This document shows, in pieces, positions 62,575 through 64,000 of a DNA stretch of 64,000 bases; within the stretch, counting starts at the first letter, position 1, and each line of letters opens with the position of its first letter. Under the pieces are notes generated by a model, which saw nothing but the letters and a program-made list of their open reading frames with translations, made no database searches and had not been told where the DNA came from. Source of the DNA: Symbiodinium kawagutii. Lineage: Eukaryota; Sar; Dinophyceae; Suessiales; Symbiodiniaceae. A program made the position numbers and the translations under genes. The stretch spans positions 375,098-439,097 of the forward strand of contig VSDK01011715.1 in assembly GCA_009767595.1 (NCBI GenBank), in the 5' to 3' direction.

Positions 62575-64000
62575 CTTTTGTCTGACATTCTCTCCGGCAT
62601 ACCTTCTGACATTCTTTTTGGTAAATATACCTTTTGACATTCTTTCTGACATCCTTTCTGGCACATCTTCTGACATTCTTTCTGGCAACTTTCTACTCGG
62701 ACATTCTTTCTGGCATATCTATTAACATTCTCTCTGACATTTCTTCTGCCATTTTTTCTGACATATCTTTTGACATTCTCTCTGCCATATCTTCTGCCAA
62801 TCCCTCTGATATTCTTTCTGACATATCTTCTGACATTCTTTCTGACATTCTCTCTGACATATCTTCTGACATTCTCTCTGACATTCTTTCTGGCAAATCT
62901 TTTGGCATTCTTTTTGACATATCTTCTGACATTTTTTTTGATATCTCTTCTGACATTCTTTCTGACATATCTTCTGACATCTCTTCTGACATTCTCTCTG
63001 ACATATCTTCTGACATTCTTTCTGACATATCTTCTGACATATCTTCTGACATTTTTTCTGGCATATCTTTTAACATTCTCTCTGATATTTATTCTGACAT
63101 ATCTTCTGACATATCTTCTGACATTTCTTCCGACATTCTATCCTGGCATTTCTTTTGACATTCTCTCTGACATTTCTTCTGATATTTTATCCTGATATTT
63201 CTTTTGACATTATCTCTGACATTCTTTCTGACATGTCTTCTGACATATCTTCTGACATTTTATCTGACATTCTGTCTGGCATATCTTTTGACATTCTTTC
63301 TGACATCTCTTCTGACATTCTTTCTGGCATATCTTTTGACATTCTTTTTGCCATTCTCTCTGACATATCTTCTGACATTTTCTCTGACATTCTTTCTGGC
63401 AAATCTTTTGGCATTCTCTCTGACATATCTTCTGATATATCTTCTGATATTCTCTCTGACATTCTTTATGGCATATCTTCTGATATTTCTTCCGACATTC
63501 TATCCTGGCATTTCTTTTGACATTCTTTCTGATATATCTTCTGACATTCTTTCTGACATCTCTTCTGACATCTCTTCTGACATTCTCTCTGCCATATCTT
63601 CTGACATTCTTTCTGGCATATCTTCTAATATTCTTTCTGACATTCTATCCTGGTATTTCTTTTGACATTCTCTCTGACATTTCTTCCGACATTCTATCCT
63701 GGCATTTCTTCTGATATTCTTTCTGACATATTTTCTGACATTCTTTCTGACATATATCTTCTGACATTCTCTCTGACATTCTTTCTGACATCTCTTCTGA
63801 CATTCTTTCTGACATATATTCTGACATTTTCTCTGACATTCTTTCTGGCATATCTTTTGACATTCTTTTTGATATATTTTCTGCCAATCCCTCTGATATT
63901 CTTTCTGATATTCTTTCTGACATTCTTTCTGACATTTCTTCCGACATTCTATCCTGGCATTTCTTCTGACATTCTTTCTGACATATCTTCTGACATTCTT
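62575..64000. repeat. 12-bp minisatellite reaching the window edge
   Basis: More than 100 units of TCTGACATTCTT / TCTGACATATCT with higher-order interruptions containing CTATCCTGGCATTTCTT (near 63127, 63488, 63646, 63687 and 63940). Because the unit is a multiple of three, long frames stay open on both strands: repeated MSE(R/D) on minus and Leu/Ile/Ser-rich on plus. I do not call a protein from it. Confidence 0.93.

Noticed and set aside
62634-63947. Several 60-174 residue frames in the right-end array
   Set aside because: Produced by a 12-bp repeat that lacks stops in several frames; no evidence of selection on any frame.

Overview
The window looks like dinoflagellate nuclear DNA, most likely Symbiodiniaceae (Symbiodinium and relatives), from a draft assembly with N gaps at 14036-14045 and 30137-30150. 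The evidence is one modular polyketide synthase (PKS) gene cut into dozens of tiny exons, splice donors of GT, GC and GA type, acceptors that are always AG followed by G, all recognisable coding sequence on one strand, and gene families typical of these algae (ubiquitin-like/ankyrin and BTB plus beta-propeller proteins). The species is not determined.

Nearly the whole window is one minus-strand PKS gene that runs off the left end and probably continues past the right end. I reconstructed 83 exons by hand (225-61424, about 6.3 kb coding, roughly 10 percent of the span, mean about 76 bp). Read 5' to 3' (right to left): a partial module ending KR-ACP (61.4-56.2 kb); a full module KS (55.3-47.1 kb), DH (46.1-34.1 kb), non-catalytic structural KR (33.7-26.7 kb), ER (26.2-19.9 kb), catalytic KR (19.6-14.4 kb), linker (13.5-10.1 kb) and two tandem ACPs (9.0-7.7 and 6.3-4.5 kb); then the start of another KS (1.2-0.2 kb). 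No acyltransferase exists between KS and DH: the KS tail joins the DH start in one exon junction. The module would therefore be loaded by an acyltransferase acting in trans and would fully reduce each added unit (KR, then DH, then ER).

Two further loci lie inside PKS introns on the same strand: an intact single-exon ubiquitin-like/ankyrin protein gene (43218-44450, in a DH intron) and a frameshifted BTB plus beta-propeller pseudogene (2256-3982, between the last ACP and the next KS).

The introns hold short fold-back elements in several families (A at 17.6, 38.6, 40.0, 52.1 and 56.3 kb; B at 12.7, 23.3 and 40.7 kb; others), degenerate ACCAT/ATGATGG low-complexity sequence and microsatellites. 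The right end (61.5-64 kb) is a G+T-skewed block, an A+T block and a 12-bp minisatellite reaching the window edge. I saw no rRNA, tRNA, CRISPR or bacterial-type operon signals, and no promoter or terminator that I could support.
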